This document shows positions 27,101-33,799 of a stretch of 62,000 nucleotides of DNA, piece by piece. The stretch spans positions 288,513 through 350,512 of the forward strand of contig CAIIXF020000004.1 of assembly GCA_903813345.2 (NCBI GenBank). The letters run 5' to 3'. The stretch is from Owenia fusiformis. Its lineage: Eukaryota; Annelida; Polychaeta; Sabellida; Oweniidae. How positions within the stretch are numbered: the stretch's first letter is position 1; every line of letters begins with the position of its first letter. The notes below the pieces were generated by a model. The model was not told the DNA's origin. It saw nothing but the letters and a program-made list of their open reading frames with translations, and ran no database searches. Position numbers and translations under genes: made by a program.

Positions 27101-29543
27101 ATATTGAGAGACCTAAACATGTTGTGTTTATGTCGTTTTGTTCCAATGAGGTTCTGAAAGATGTTTCATTTCACTCTGGAAACATGATACCAAAAACAAA
27201 ACAAGTGTTTGGTGTGTTTTCTAAAACAATACAGATGAAAGTATTTATATATTTTTTAAATTATATTGTTACCATTCAAAAGATGACCACTAAATTGACG
27301 ATGTAATAAATTTTTAGATTTTTATGACAGGTTTAAGAGACACGTGTGTTCAAAAAGTTCTCCATATCAATACCACTCCTTTCAGTTAGATTTGAACTTT
27401 TTTATATGCGACAAGTGTTCGTACCTATAGCTTCTTAGATATATCAAAATACATTACATGTTTTGTTCTCAGATCATCAGAATTGATAGATAATTGAATG
27501 ATGAATCACTTGTAAGAAAATCGAAGGGATTGGTCTGTAAAAAGCATATGTGTAATAAAAAAGCGTCCGTTACTTATTGATCATCCCTCGTATAAAAATT
27601 ATTATCACATACTATAAATGAGATCGTAGCTAATATATTATCGATATTGAAGCGTTTTAACACTAATGAATGTATTACATTATTACAATCTCTGATTGCA
27701 AGGTGGTCATTTGGCATTGTTCTCTTCGAGATAATTACTATGGGTGGTACACCTTATCCTACTATTGCAAACAAAGACCTCCTGAAGGAATTACAACAAG
27801 GCTTTAGGATGGAAAAGACAGAAAATTGTCCAGATGCTCTGTAAGATACATTTTTCTGATATCTTTAAAACGTCAAAGCAACCAAAATACATGTTATTTT
27901 TATTTTAAGTTAGTTACCATATAATACGATATCATCATCGATCACGTGAATTCCAGTCGTTTTTTCTAAGGTATGACATAATGACGCAGTGTTGGAAGGA
28001 GAATCCAAAAGACAGACCGACCTTTGCCGAATTGAAACAATCTTTGGAGCAGATGATGAACTCCAATGATGATTATTTGGACTTTAGTCTAGATGAAGAC
28101 AGGGATTACTACCAGATCGTGGTATATAAAGTTTAACTTAACTTACAAACAAGAATTTCAATTTTAATTTTTCAACTCAAATCCTACATGTAATTATTTA
28201 CCTTTGATAGCTTAAATACGAGGGGTGATCAATAAGTAATGGACGCTTTTTTACACAGATGCTTTTTATAGACCAATCCCTTCGATTTTCTTACCAGGGA
28301 TAGAGCATTCAATTATCTATCAATTCTGAAGATCTGAAGACAAAATATATGATACATGTCGATATATCCTTATTTCCGTGAAGGAGGTACAGGTACCCCG
28401 GGACCGACATTTACGTCACATATTCTGAAGCTATTTTAGCTTGTTTAACATGCAATCCAGTTGAATGCAGGCTGAACAAAACAAACCATTATGGTCATGA
28501 ATTACCCCATTTTGTTATGCCTTAGTTAATTTTGAATATTTTATCATCACTATGTGGTATTCATGCCACATTCATTCCACAGGGTCCTCTAAATAGGTTC
28601 CATCAAGTGCTACAAGTACACAATTCCTCATCCTCTTAACTCAAGATTGCGAAACAAGTCTGAATCCATTCTCTGACATGGTAGCAAGATGCAGTTGCAC
28701 GGGTTGTTTTATTTCATCAATGTCAATAAACCTGCGTCCTTTCTCTATAGAAATAAGTCGTATAGAAATAAACAAGTCACATGTGAGCAGATCTGGACAA
28801 TATGGTGCATTGGCCAAGGGCTCAATTTTGAGGTCCATGGATATTGTTTTTTGAACATTTTGAGATCTGTGGGCAGGTGCATTGTCCATATGGAGTAGGG
28901 TGTTCCCTTCTCTCACCACCCCTTTCTTCCACAATGCTTTCTCAAATTGACCTGCAAACCCCTTCCATACAACACTCTGACATCACAATACTCTCTGTTT
29001 ATGTTTTACCAGTCAGCAAAAAATTTCAAACAACACAACTCTTGTTGCATATAAAAAGTTCAAATCTAACTAAAATATACCAAACTGGCTAAAAACTGAA
29101 TATGTGACGTAAATGTCGGTCTCGGGGTACTTGTACCTCCTTCACGGAGATAAGGATATATCAACATGTATTTCATATTTTGTCTTCAAATCTTCAGAAC
29201 TGATAGATCATTGAACGATGTATCACTGGTAGGAAAATCAAAGGGATTGGTCTATAAAAAGTATCTGTGTAAAAAAGCGTCCATTACTTATTTGTAGGAG
29301 TTTGTTAGGATTTCTTTTAATTTCTTTTGCTTTCTTCCTCAGAAAACTGGATCATCAACTGACAGTGATGGGACCATGCCTCAATGGACTGCAATGGGCC
29401 CACCAGTTGGGGAGGAGGAAGGAGTTATAGTTCAAGGAACTCTTCAAGGGGTTGAAAATGACATGTGTGATGAAACGATAAATCCAGTTGGAGCTCTTTC
29501 CTTGATCGAAGAAACGGCACTAAATGAATATGAAACCACGTAA
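7..29543 (+). CDS. Receptor tyrosine kinase with FAMeT-like and AbfB-like ectodomain (5' partial, 14 exons)
   Basis: Single-pass receptor that should phosphorylate tyrosines in the cytoplasm after binding an unknown ligand. Exons: 7-133, 720-1038, 2494-2728, 4420-4574, 4693-4740, 6034-6117, 19427-19589, 19908-20110, 24582-24766, 25015-25257, 25491-25702, 27703-27840, 27971-28121, 29343-29543. All have AG/GT borders and every junction keeps phase, giving about 820 codons in the window. Order of domains: Methyltransf_FA-like, AbfB-like trefoil, linker, TM helix, basic stop-transfer, kinase with GRGAFG loop, VAIK lysine, HRDLAARN, DFG, WSFG and a ~60-residue insert, then an acidic tail. Active-site residues are all present, so the kinase is probably active. 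The split kinase resembles the FGFR/VEGFR/RET group. The signal peptide and any more distal ectodomain lie left of the window. The ligand is unknown. The domain calls come from reading motifs, not from a profile search. Confidence 0.88.
134..719 (+). other. RTK intron a-b
   Basis: AT-rich. A short open frame at 430-654 has no recognisable domain. Nothing else seen. Confidence 0.5.
720..1038 (+). CDS. RTK exon b: core of FAMeT-like domain
   Basis: Codes VEFGSKGNNFSMIKKG, then PFWVSWSKSGSNLTISAGKG, FIQWTD and KHVGIKSY...NWRFY. These match the GGWGN-x-SVIRKG, FWVSW-x-G-x-I-VG-G, FLxWxD, vxxvGi and WxF landmarks of Methyltransf_FA (PF12248-type), a domain first named in crustacean farnesoic acid O-methyltransferase but found in many extracellular proteins with no shown methyltransferase role. 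Acceptor ATATTAG at 719; donor GTACAT at 1039 (phase 1). NLT is a potential N-glycosylation site. Confidence 0.85.
1570..2431 (+). mobile_element. 862-bp Mutator-like MITE with 9-bp target duplication
   Basis: Starts CGAACTCCCATGCAGTG and ends CACTGCACGGGAGTTCG in inverted orientation. Flanked by direct repeats ATCCGATGA (1561-1569 and 2432-2440). Each end is itself tandemly duplicated (starts at 1570 and about 1797; ends at about 2217 and 2431), so the element has two nested left and two nested right termini, each with its own TCGGTATAGA or GATATATC hairpin. No transposase. A 9-bp duplication is typical of Mutator-like elements. Confidence 0.85.
2494..2728 (+). CDS. RTK exon c: first two AbfB trefoil repeats
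   Basis: Acceptor TATTTTGCAG; donor after TTC AG (GTTTCT), phase 1 in and 2 out. The peptide runs GPYYIQSHNYPIYEWG, then VQPGIAFQNETVSFQL and HYLHLEHPDEFALGSTFR. The pattern 'pGl...t-SFq...YL-H......STFR' is that of the AbfB (arabinofuranose-binding) beta-trefoil. NETV and NNSR are potential N-glycosylation sites. Confidence 0.85.
3461..4245 (+). repeat. Diverged tandem duplication of about 375 bp
   Basis: GGATTTAAGCCCTGGAC starts at about 3461 and again at about 3837. The two copies share the following ~375 bp with scattered differences and end near 'cgaatactctgttcggattgg'-type sequence. Intron c-d; function unknown. Confidence 0.75.
4420..4574 (+). CDS. RTK exon d: last AbfB trefoil repeat
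   Basis: Reads FDGFVTFESVSYIGYFIRER and then LFKKDASFKLIYG. The 'SFES-x-x-x-GYFIR' and 'F-x-K-DASF-x-L' motifs are the strongest AbfB signature in the gene. Acceptor TTTAAACAG, donor GTAAAT; phase 2 in, 1 out. Confidence 0.88.
4693..4740 (+). CDS. RTK exon e: proline-rich juxtamembrane linker
   Basis: A 48-bp exon between TTGCACTTCAG and GTAAAA, phase 1 on both sides, coding AGLPMSKTPVLPSVPE. No domain. It follows the AbfB fold directly and is likely a flexible stalk. Confidence 0.65.
4816..6512. repeat. Inverted-repeat pair (about 110 bp arms) enclosing RTK exon f
   Basis: TTTTCCTCATATCTTTGTC at 4816 is matched in reverse complement at about 6490-6512. The arms continue through CTCCCTGATATTT / AAATACCAGGGAG and the CATCATT...CTACCA segment. 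A second inverted pair (ATGACGGTTACG near 5211 and CGTAACCGTCAT near 6330) lies inside. No clear target duplication found, so this is either one old element or two opposed copies. Confidence 0.6.
6034..6117 (+). CDS. RTK exon f (tentative): extracellular stalk segment
   Basis: An 84-bp open segment between CTTACAG and GTAAGTTT, phase 1 on both sides, coding VGSLSASEAHILRKHENG and following residues. Splice signals and phase fit, but skipping it also keeps frame (4740 to 19427), and it lies inside a region bounded by inverted repeats (4816-6512). It may be optional or a false exon. Confidence 0.45.
7351..9853. mobile_element. 2.5-kb non-autonomous Mutator-like element with long TIRs
   Basis: Terminal inverted repeats of about 300 bp begin GGCTTTGTATAAAAAACC (7351) and end GGTTTTTTATACAAAGCC (9853). 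They include nested CCCACGTACC / GGTACGTGGG palindromes. Flanked by direct repeats GATATGTAT (7342-7350 and 9854-9862), 9 bp as for Mutator-like elements. No transposase found inside. Confidence 0.85.
10561..10705 (-). repeat. Left partner of a ~145-bp inverted repeat
   Basis: Reverse complement matches 19228-19370 with few differences (shared CATGATAGCCAGTTGTGTTG and CACACATGGCGCAGG). The partner ends about 55 bp before the TM exon. Dispersed repeat of unknown type. Confidence 0.75.
11663..11685. other. Assembly gap (23 N)
   Basis: Run of 23 N between two arms of an imperfect palindrome: the sequence around 11530-11610 recurs inverted at about 11610-11660. A hairpin may have hindered sequencing or assembly. 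Confidence 0.99.
11766..13190 (-). mobile_element. Helentron-like family A copy with ~160-bp tandem units
   Basis: Begins with the reverse complement of the family A terminal hairpin, degenerate here (TATCGCATCCTAAGGTGC), then a GGCGGG-rich tract and at least six units that start CTTGTCTACAGGTTTCCAG (about 11830, 11993, 12158, 12702, 12865, 13027). More divergent than the copy at 51561-52926, and in opposite orientation. Confidence 0.7.
12228..12620. mobile_element. Fold-back MITE nested in the family A array
   Basis: Perfect inverted ends AAAGGACGATTCTCGGTTTG (12228) and its complement ending at 12620. Two internal direct repeats share TGAGCATTATCCCTGCTTC. It interrupts one unit of the surrounding array in the phrase 'cctatgaaa/ttagaactg', so it is younger than the array. 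Confidence 0.85.
14955..15286. mobile_element. 332-bp low-complexity MITE with CACTGGCGGA / TCCGCCCCTG ends
   Basis: Ends CACTGGCGGATTAGGGGG and CCCCC...GATCCGCCCCTG are imperfect inverted repeats, flanked by ATACT (14950-14954 and 15287-15291). The interior is long G, C and A runs with repeated GGGCCCAA. Reading frames in it are compositional artefacts. Confidence 0.7.
15495..16300. mobile_element. Fold-back element of about 800 bp
   Basis: The left part (CAGCCTTTAGAGCCCCCTA at about 15512, GAAACCAAAAATGG at about 15640) recurs inverted on the right (GAAGCGGGTGATAG..GGGGGCATG at about 16240-16270; CCATTTTGGTTTCTC at about 16112). No coding capacity. Confidence 0.65.
16135..18930 (+). repeat. 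Diverged direct duplication and pogo-like end fragments
   Basis: Blocks at 16140-17060 recur at about 18255-18925: ACAAAAATACAGCTGATAG / ACAAAAATGCAGCTGATAA, and GCAATGAACTGATTTTATTGG / GCAATGAACTGTTTTGATTAG. ACAGTAAAACCTGTCT, a Tigger/pogo-type end, occurs at about 16971, 17160, 17187 and 18860. No gene seen in 13.8-19.4 kb. Confidence 0.6.
19228..19370 (+). repeat. Right partner of the ~145-bp inverted repeat
   Basis: Matches the reverse complement of 10561-10705. Similarity stops just before the exon h acceptor region. Confidence 0.75.
19427..19589 (+). CDS. RTK exon h: transmembrane helix and juxtamembrane segment
   Basis: After acceptor ATATATTTAG the frame gives DSALEKN, a hydrophobic helix of about 25 residues (IVLIIATPLCVTCLCVFIAG then LLLY) and the basic stop-transfer KRRKR, then a cytoplasmic juxtamembrane stretch. 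Donor GTAATA, phase 1 in and 2 out. The exon is preceded by a 13-kb intron full of transposons. Confidence 0.88.
19908..20110 (+). CDS. RTK exon i: kinase glycine loop and catalytic lysine
   Basis: Starts RQPSIQYDRWEIKHSRL, then GEILGRGAFGQVSKG (ATP-binding loop) and, after a ~25-residue hydrophilic insertion before beta-3, LTVAIKML with the catalytic lysine. Acceptor GACATTTAG; donor GTTGGT after CAT G (phase 1). The gypsy insertion lies in the next intron. Confidence 0.92.
20397..20610 (-). repeat. 3' LTR of gypsy element
   Basis: 214 bp; same sequence as 24321-24534. Left flank is the target duplication CATTC; the right (inner) flank is the polypurine tract as read on the minus strand. 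Confidence 0.93.
20847..24320 (-). CDS. Gypsy Gag-Pol polyprotein with internal RT deletion
   Basis: Start chosen at the ATG at 24318-24320 (MATRMMTFPSFD), the first ATG after the 5' LTR. The open frame also runs 59 codons up into the LTR, which is probably not translated. The product is about 1157 residues. Order on the minus strand: Gag (retrotrans_gag-like), two zinc knuckles (about 23640-23705; the second is CSACGKLNHFAKVC), aspartic protease with FLIDTGSS (about 23400), the start of RT (IRLCVDMRSAN, about 22840-22880), an abrupt join at about 22790-22810, RNase H (HVDAS, TEREAL, TDHKPL), integrase zinc finger (HEGHQG and CVPCQ) and the D,D,E core (SIDFSGP, SDNGPPF, WPESNGQ). No chromodomain seen. 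The RT palm including the x-x-DD box is absent although the frame is kept, so the element cannot copy itself. The family resembles Mag/K02A2.6-type gypsy elements. Confidence 0.92.
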   Translation of the reverse strand: MATRMMTFPSFDITQTNLSTAWKKWIKRFETFLVAENITNAKRQRAMLLHFAGPALHEIFDTLQDTGRDEDFTIAKTKLLEYFEPQKNLDYEIIKFRSTKQREGETILEFYTRLKTLSPPCEFNDQEDTEIKRQIIFGTTDETLRKKALNPKTKWTLNDLLDYAKYQLQSMQQAEDISSKDINRIIQKHSSNGPTKHHQTKSAKSSSCGLCGGKYPHNRDCPAKGKTCSACGKLNHFAKVCRSTNAQNPSHIPHVKRSQVHQVQDHQDVHSDVTGPDYIFPLKSSSKGPYANINLNDINIKFLIDTGSSISVINHEVMSQLSAQPVLTDVTSSVYAYSGKEPLPFMGKFKASLEYGKHAITTDIHVIRESTCTPILSYEAATQLQLIKITCNLQPYPSHQIEEIIKPHSAIFNGIGKLKDHQVKLHIDTSIQPVAQTHIREPFHQRKKVEEEIKNLLDNDIIEPTTGATPWVSPIVVVNKKQSDQIRLCVDMRSANKAIQRERHITPTMAQPTNASEVRSFLGMVNYCARFIKDLSTLTKPLRDLTLKNTTWTWSNHHQTAFDQIKTMLKSDQCMAYYDPNSTAMLHVDASPIGLSAILSQGEKIVHYGSRSLTPVEQRYSQTEREALGITWGIENFRLYLYGKQFTVTTDHKPLDPLFNNPGSKPPPRIQRWLLRLQDYHFKVIYRPGSSNPADYLSRHPLPSTADCLSSLAEGYIQHLTLANIPKAMTLEEVTSSSNRDPTIKWLCEMITSAQWHKALSPPNPDINLRHMAIYYKIKDELSVTKDNLVIRGNQLILPEALQGKAIEIAHEGHQGKSKTKSLLRTKVWFPYMDEQVDHRISSCVPCQATSNSSPRDPIKMSKLPEAPWTNVSIDFSGPYPSNEYILVAIDDYSRYIEIDFLTSTSARAVIPKLDKMLSSFGTPKKIKSDNGPPFTSHDFAKYAEASGFEHHLVTPLWPESNGQVENFMKSINKVVNAAVISHQNWKQQLFRWLRNYKATPHTTTKITPYEAMFNRKMRISLPDLTPDPNPEIDRSLRLNDQQNKEKIKEYAENRRNIKDHELKIGDTVLVKNDIKGKLVPRYDPRPMTVTQVTGTRIKAEREGKIITRNASFFKQLPAPSSEATPNAAPVKLDTPRYPQRQNRGIPPDRLIVKKII
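24321..24534 (-). repeat. 5' LTR of gypsy element
   Basis: 214 bp; promoter-bearing LTR for the minus-strand element. The right flank is CATTC; the inner edge is followed by the putative primer binding site, which overlaps the gag start codon. Confidence 0.93.
24582..24766 (+). CDS. RTK exon j: alpha-C helix and hinge
   Basis: Reads DFASDSAKDEFRKEINLMKK (alpha-C, with the salt-bridge glutamate in RKEI), then HPNVVSMVGACT and LCLIVEYVPQGDLQHFLRKH (hinge and alpha-D). Acceptor TTTGGTTTTAG, donor GTGAGT, phase 1 in, 0 out. Confidence 0.93.
25015..25257 (+). CDS. RTK exon k: kinase insert and alpha-E
   Basis: 243 bp, phase 0 on both sides. Begins with about 60 acidic, polar residues (ISNYIDDPK, QVYDERDE, NNYINEG) and ends in LLDLLSLARQIALGM, the alpha-E helix. 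Split-kinase receptors carry docking tyrosines in this insert. YIN fits the pY-x-N Grb2-type SH2 consensus (inference only). Confidence 0.9.
25491..25702 (+). CDS. RTK exon l: catalytic and activation loops
   Basis: EYLSGKGFVHRDLAARNVLI gives the catalytic loop with the tyrosine-kinase form HRDLAARN; then KISDFGLTR, activation-loop tyrosines (VYADNVYAP) and LPLKWMSIEAIFD. Acceptor CCCTCGTAG; donor GTAAGT after GAT GT (phase 2). Confidence 0.95.
25833..26450 (+). other. RTK intron l-m, left part with a mariner-type end
   Basis: TACGAGGGTTGATCAAAAAG at 25831 is a mariner-like terminus without an obvious partner. The rest (26030-26280 is GC-richer) holds nothing I recognise. Confidence 0.45.
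26453..27592. mobile_element. Mariner-derived palindromic (fold-back) element
   Basis: Left end AGGGGTGATCAATAAGTAAT and right end TTACTTATTGATCATCCC. Nearly the whole 1.1 kb is an imperfect palindrome: GGAGTGGTATCGATATGG (about 26670) pairs with CCATATCAATACCACTCC (about 27362), and TGGTTGATTTTAAAAAAG (about 26974) pairs with CTTTTTTAAAATCAACCA (about 27061). Arms are about 500 bp. It lies in the intron between the catalytic-loop and WSFG exons. No intact transposase. Confidence 0.8.
27703..27840 (+). CDS. RTK exon m: C-lobe, alpha-F to alpha-G
   Basis: Joins in phase to give SDVWSFGIVLFEI, then MGGTPYPTI and CPDAL, typical of the tyrosine-kinase C-lobe. Acceptor TGATTGCAAG (27701-27702), donor GTAAGA. 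The acceptor lies 110 bp after the end of a mariner fold-back element. Confidence 0.93.
27971..28121 (+). CDS. RTK exon n: end of kinase domain
   Basis: Continues as YDIMTQCWKENPKDRPTF, the conserved 'M-x-x-C-W-x-x-x-P-x-x-RPTF' end of the kinase, then an acidic tail with several tyrosines (DDYLDF, RDYYQIV). Acceptor TTTTTCTAAG, donor GTATAT; phase 2 in, 0 out. If the intron were retained, the frame would stop after four codons. Confidence 0.92.
28219..29293 (-). mobile_element. Truncated mariner element in the last RTK intron
   Basis: Left TIR CGAGGGGTGATCAATAAG preceded by TA (28217-28218). The inverted right end (about 29100-29291) is truncated at TTACTTATT. It shares its terminal ~200 bp with the palindrome at 26453-27592, so both come from one family. 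It contains a transposase remnant. Confidence 0.85.
28641..28934 (-). pseudogene. Mariner transposase C-terminal fragment
   Basis: 97 codons with HMDNAPAHRS, YCPDLLTCDLF and GRRFIDIDEIKQPV, the last third of a mariner (D,D34D-type) transposase. The second and third catalytic aspartates are visible, about 35 residues apart. The helix-turn-helix part and the first catalytic aspartate are missing, so it is inactive. Confidence 0.88.
29343..29543 (+). CDS. RTK exon o: C-terminal tail and stop
   Basis: Acceptor CTTTCTTCCTCAG. 66 codons in phase 0 (TGSSTDSDGTMPQW... to NEYETT), then TAA at 29541-29543. The stop overlaps a GTAAGA that could be a donor, so a further exon is possible but not needed. 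Acidic and serine/threonine-rich, with a C-terminal tyrosine; no known domain. Confidence 0.78.
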   Translation, partial: KTGSSTDSDGTMPQWTAMGPPVGEEEGVIVQGTLQGVENDMCDETINPVGALSLIEETALNEYETT

Positions 29544-29782
29544 GAAAAACATTGATTTGATGATATAAATAGAACTGATGGAGTTTTAACGATACAAAAA
29601 ATGGAGAATGACAAAGATGGAAGCATAAATTCAAACCATATCAAAAATAACAACTTGGAATTGCATGTCGTTTTCTAATACAAGGACAGTGGTTTCCTTG
29701 TTTAAACGTCATATTATGCAACATCGAGAGTCACATTTAGTGTAGAATTACAAGGACATTGAGCCTTGTTCAAGAACATTGT

Positions 29783-32700
29783 CTATATAGGTTTTGGTGT
29801 CCTTGTTGCAAAACCATCATTATTTTGCATTAATGAGTATTATTCAAGAACGTTGTCTATATAGGTTTTGGTGTCCTTGTTGCAAAACCATCATTATTTT
29901 GCATTAATGAGTATTATTCAAGAACATTGTCTATATAGGTTTTGGTGTCCTTGTTGCAAAACCATCATTATTTTGCATTAATGAGTATTATTCAAGAACA
30001 TTGTCTATCTATAAAGGTTTTGGTGTCCTTGTTGCAAAACCATCATTATTTTGCATTAATAAGTATTATTCAAGAACATTGTCTATCTATATAGGTTTTG
30101 GTGTCCTTGTTGCAAAACCATCATTATTTTGCATTAATGAGTATTATTCAAGAACATTGTCTATCTATATAGGTTTTGGTGTCCTTGTTGCAAAACCATC
30201 ATTATTTTGCATTAATAAGTATTATTCAAGAACATTGTCTATCTATATAGGTTTTGGTGTCCTTGTTGCAAAACCATCATTATTTTGCATTAATGAGTAT
30301 TATTCAAGAACATTGTCTATCTATATAGGTTTTGGTGTCCTTGTTGCAAAACCATCATTATTTTGCATTAATGAGTATTATTCAAGGACATTGTCTATCT
30401 ATATAGGTTTTGGTGTCCTTGTTGCAAAACCATCATTATTTTGCATTAATGAGTATTATTCAAGAACATTGTCTATCTATATAGGTTTTGGTGTCCTTGT
30501 TGCAAAACCATCATTATTTTGCATTAATGAGTATTATTCAAGAACATTGTCTATCTATATAGGTTTTGGTGTCCTTGTTGCAAAACCACCATTATTTTGC
30601 ATTAATGAGTATTATTCAAGAACATTGTCCAATATATATAGGTTTTGGTGTCCTTGTTGCAAAACCATCATTATTTTGCATTAATGAGTATTATTCAAGA
30701 ACATTGTCTATCTATATAGGTTTCGGTGTCCTTGTTGCAAAACCATCATTATTTTGCATTAATGAGTATTATTCAAGAACATTGTCTATCTACCGTATAT
30801 AGGTTTTGGTGTCCTTGTTGCAAAACCATCATTATTTTGCATTAATGAGTATTATTCAAGAACATTGTCTATCTATATAGGTTTTGGTGTCCTTGTTGCA
30901 AAACCATCATTATTTTGCATTAATGAGTATTATTCAAGAGCATTGTCTATCTATATAGGTTTTGGTGTCCTTGTTGCAAAACCATCATTATTTTGCATTA
31001 ATAAGTATTATTCAAGAACATTGTCTATCTATATAGGTTTAGGTGTCCTTGTTGCAAAACCATCATTATTTTGCATTAATGAGTATTATTCAAGAGCATT
31101 GTCTATCTATATAGGTTTTGGTGTCCTTGTTGCAAAACCATCATTATTTTGCATTAATGAGTATTATTCAAGAACATTGTCTATCTATATAGGTTTTGGT
31201 GTCCTTGTTGCAAAACCATCATTATTTTGCATTAATGAGTATTATTCAAGAACATTGTCTATCTATATAGGTTTTGGTGTCCTTGTTGCAAAACCATCAT
31301 TATTTTGCATTAATGAGTATTATTCAAGAACATTGTCTATCTATATAGGTTTTGGTGTCCTTGTTGCAAAACCATCATTATTTTGCATTAATAAGTATTA
31401 TTCAAGAACATTGTCTATCTATATAGGTTTTGGTGTCCTTGTTGCAAAACCATCATTATTTTGCATTAATGAGTATTATTCAAGAACATTGTCTATCTAT
31501 ATAGGTTTTGGTGTCCTTGTTGCAAAACCATCATTATTTTGCATTAATGAGTATTATTCAAGAACATTGTCTATCTATATAGGTTTTGGTGTCCTTGTTG
31601 CAAAACCATCATTATTTTGCATTAATAAGTATTATTCAAGAACATTGTCTATCTATATAGGTTTTGGTGTCCTTGTTGCAAAACCATCATTATTTTGCAT
31701 TAATGAGTATTATTCAAGAACATTGTCTATCTATATAGGTTTTGGTGTCCTTGTTGCAAAACCATCATTATTTTGCATTAATAAGTATTATTCAAGAACA
31801 TTGTCTATATAGGTATTGGTGTCCTTGTTGCAAAACCATCATTATTTTGCATTAATAAGTATTATTCAAGAACATTGTCTATCTATATAGGTTTTGGTGT
31901 CCTTGTTGCAAAACCATCATTATTTTGCATTAATGAGTATTATTCAAGAACATTGTCTATCTATATAGGTTTTGGTGTCCTTGTTGCAAAACCATCATTA
32001 TTTTGCATTAATGAGTATTATTCAAGAACATTGTCTATCTATATAGGTTTTGGTGTCCTTGTTGCAAAACCATCATTATTTTGCATTAATGAGTATTATT
32101 CAAGAACATTGTCTATCTATATAGGTTTTGGTGTCCTTGTTGCAAAACCATCATTATTTTGCATTAATAAGTATTATTCAAGAACATTGTCTATCTATAT
32201 AGGTTTTGGTGTCCTTGTTGCAAAACCATCATTATTTTGCATTAATAAGTATTATTCAAGAACATTGTCTATCTATATAGGTTTAGGTGTCCTTGTTGCA
32301 AAACCATCATTATTTTGCATTAATGAGTATTATTCAAGAACATTGTCTATCTATATAGGTTTAGGTGTCCTTGTTGCAAAACCATCATTATTTTGCATTA
32401 ATGAGTATTATTCAAGAACTTTGTCTATCTATATAGGTTTTGGTGTCCTTGTTGCAAAACCATCATTATTTTGCATTAATGAGTATTATTCAAGAACATT
32501 GTCTATCTATATAGGTTTTGGTGTCCTTGTTGCAAAACCATCATTATTTTGCATTAATCAGTATTATTCAAGAACATTGTCTTTCTATATAGGTTTTGGT
32601 GTCCTTGTTGCAAAACCATCATTATTTTGCATTAATGAGTATTATTCAAGAACATTGTCTATCTAATGAGTATTATTCAAGAACATTGTCTATCTATATA

Positions 32701-33151
32701 GGTTTTGGTGTCCTTGTTGCAAAACCATCATTATTTTGCATTAATGAGTATTATTCAAGAACATTGTCTATCTATATAGGTTTTGGTGTCCTTGTTGCAA
32801 AACCATCATTATTTTGCATTAATGAGTATTATTCAAGAACATTGTCTATCTATATAGGTTTTGGTGTCCTTGTTGCAAAACCATCATTATTTTGCATTAA
32901 TAAGTATTATTCAAGAACATTGTCTATATAGGTTTTGGTGTCCTTGTTGCAAAACCATCATTATTTTGCATTAAGGAGTATTATTCAAGAACATTGTCTA
33001 TCTATATAGGTTTTGGTGTCCTTGTTGCAAAACCATCATTATTTTGCATTAATGAGTATTATTCAAGAACATTGTCTATCTATATAGGTTTTGGTGTCCT
33101 TGTTGCAAAACCATCATTATTTTGCATTAATAAGTATTATTCAAGAGCATT
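29783..33151 (+). repeat. Minisatellite, 78-bp unit, about 43 copies
   Basis: The unit contains GGTTTTGGTGTCCTTGTTGC, TTATTTTGCATTAATGAG and TATTCAAGAACATTGTC. Copies are nearly identical, with GAG/AAG and ACA/GCA variants and a few 74-bp units lacking one CTAT. As 78 is a multiple of three and one frame has no stop, it produces long spurious open frames (at 30001-30684, 30865-31812, 31875-32666). It begins about 240 bp after the RTK stop codon, so it may lie in the 3' UTR or just beyond. Confidence 0.95.
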
Positions 33152-33214
33152 GTCTGACCATTCATAGAACGTTATTCATGGTCATGTGTCTTTTTTTTGA
33201 TATTCTGATATAAG

Positions 33215-33780
33215 TGTTGGTGTCTCAATTTTGCATTAATAAAAGTATTATTCAAGAGCATTTTCTGACCAATCACAAATCAGTATTCATGGCCATGTGT
33301 CTTATTTGCCCACTCCACGAATCACATTACATCATTCATTACATTATTCATGATATTGTGATGTACGTGTTGATGTTCTTATTTTGCATCAATAAAAGTA
33401 TTATTCAAGAGCATTTTCTGACCAATCACAAATCAGTATTCATGGCCATGTGACATTATTTGCCCACTCCACGAATCACATTACATCATTCATTACATTA
33501 TTCATGATATTGTGATGTACGTGTTGATGTTCTTATTTTGCATTTATATTAGTATTACACAAGAGCATTGTCTAACCAATTACAGGGCACTATTTATAAG
33601 GCCATGTGGAATTTTGTGCTCCACTAATCACAGTAAAGTATTCCTGGTCGTGTGATACTATACTTTTGGTGTCCTTGTTTCAAAACCATCGTTATTTGAA
33701 TTAATGAACATTATTCAAGAGCATTGTCTGACCAATAACAGGTCATTATTTATGGTCACGTGACCTTAACTGTCAACAGT
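33215..33780 (+). repeat. Longer (~150-bp) related units at the array's right edge
   Basis: Two near-identical ~152-bp units (about 33240-33391 and 33392-33543) and diverged ones at about 33544-33770. They contain the same TTTTGCAT..AGTATTATTCAAGAGCATT core as the 78-bp unit plus extra sequence (TGACCAATCAC, CATTCATTACATTATTCATG). They look like the ancestral form from which the short unit arose by deletion. Confidence 0.8.
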
Positions 33781-33799
33781 ACTTCATTTGATTTTTTTA

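Noticed and set aside
25833-27592. One large mariner from 25833 to 27592
   Set aside because: The 25833 end (CGAGGGTTGATCAAAAAGTTC) differs from the 26453 family and has no matching inverted partner; treated as a separate relic.
30001-32931. Long plus-strand open frames (227, 315 and 263 codons) that look like a repeat protein
   Set aside because: They are one stop-free frame of a 78-bp minisatellite, broken wherever a unit loses four bases; no gene context, no start, no third-position bias.
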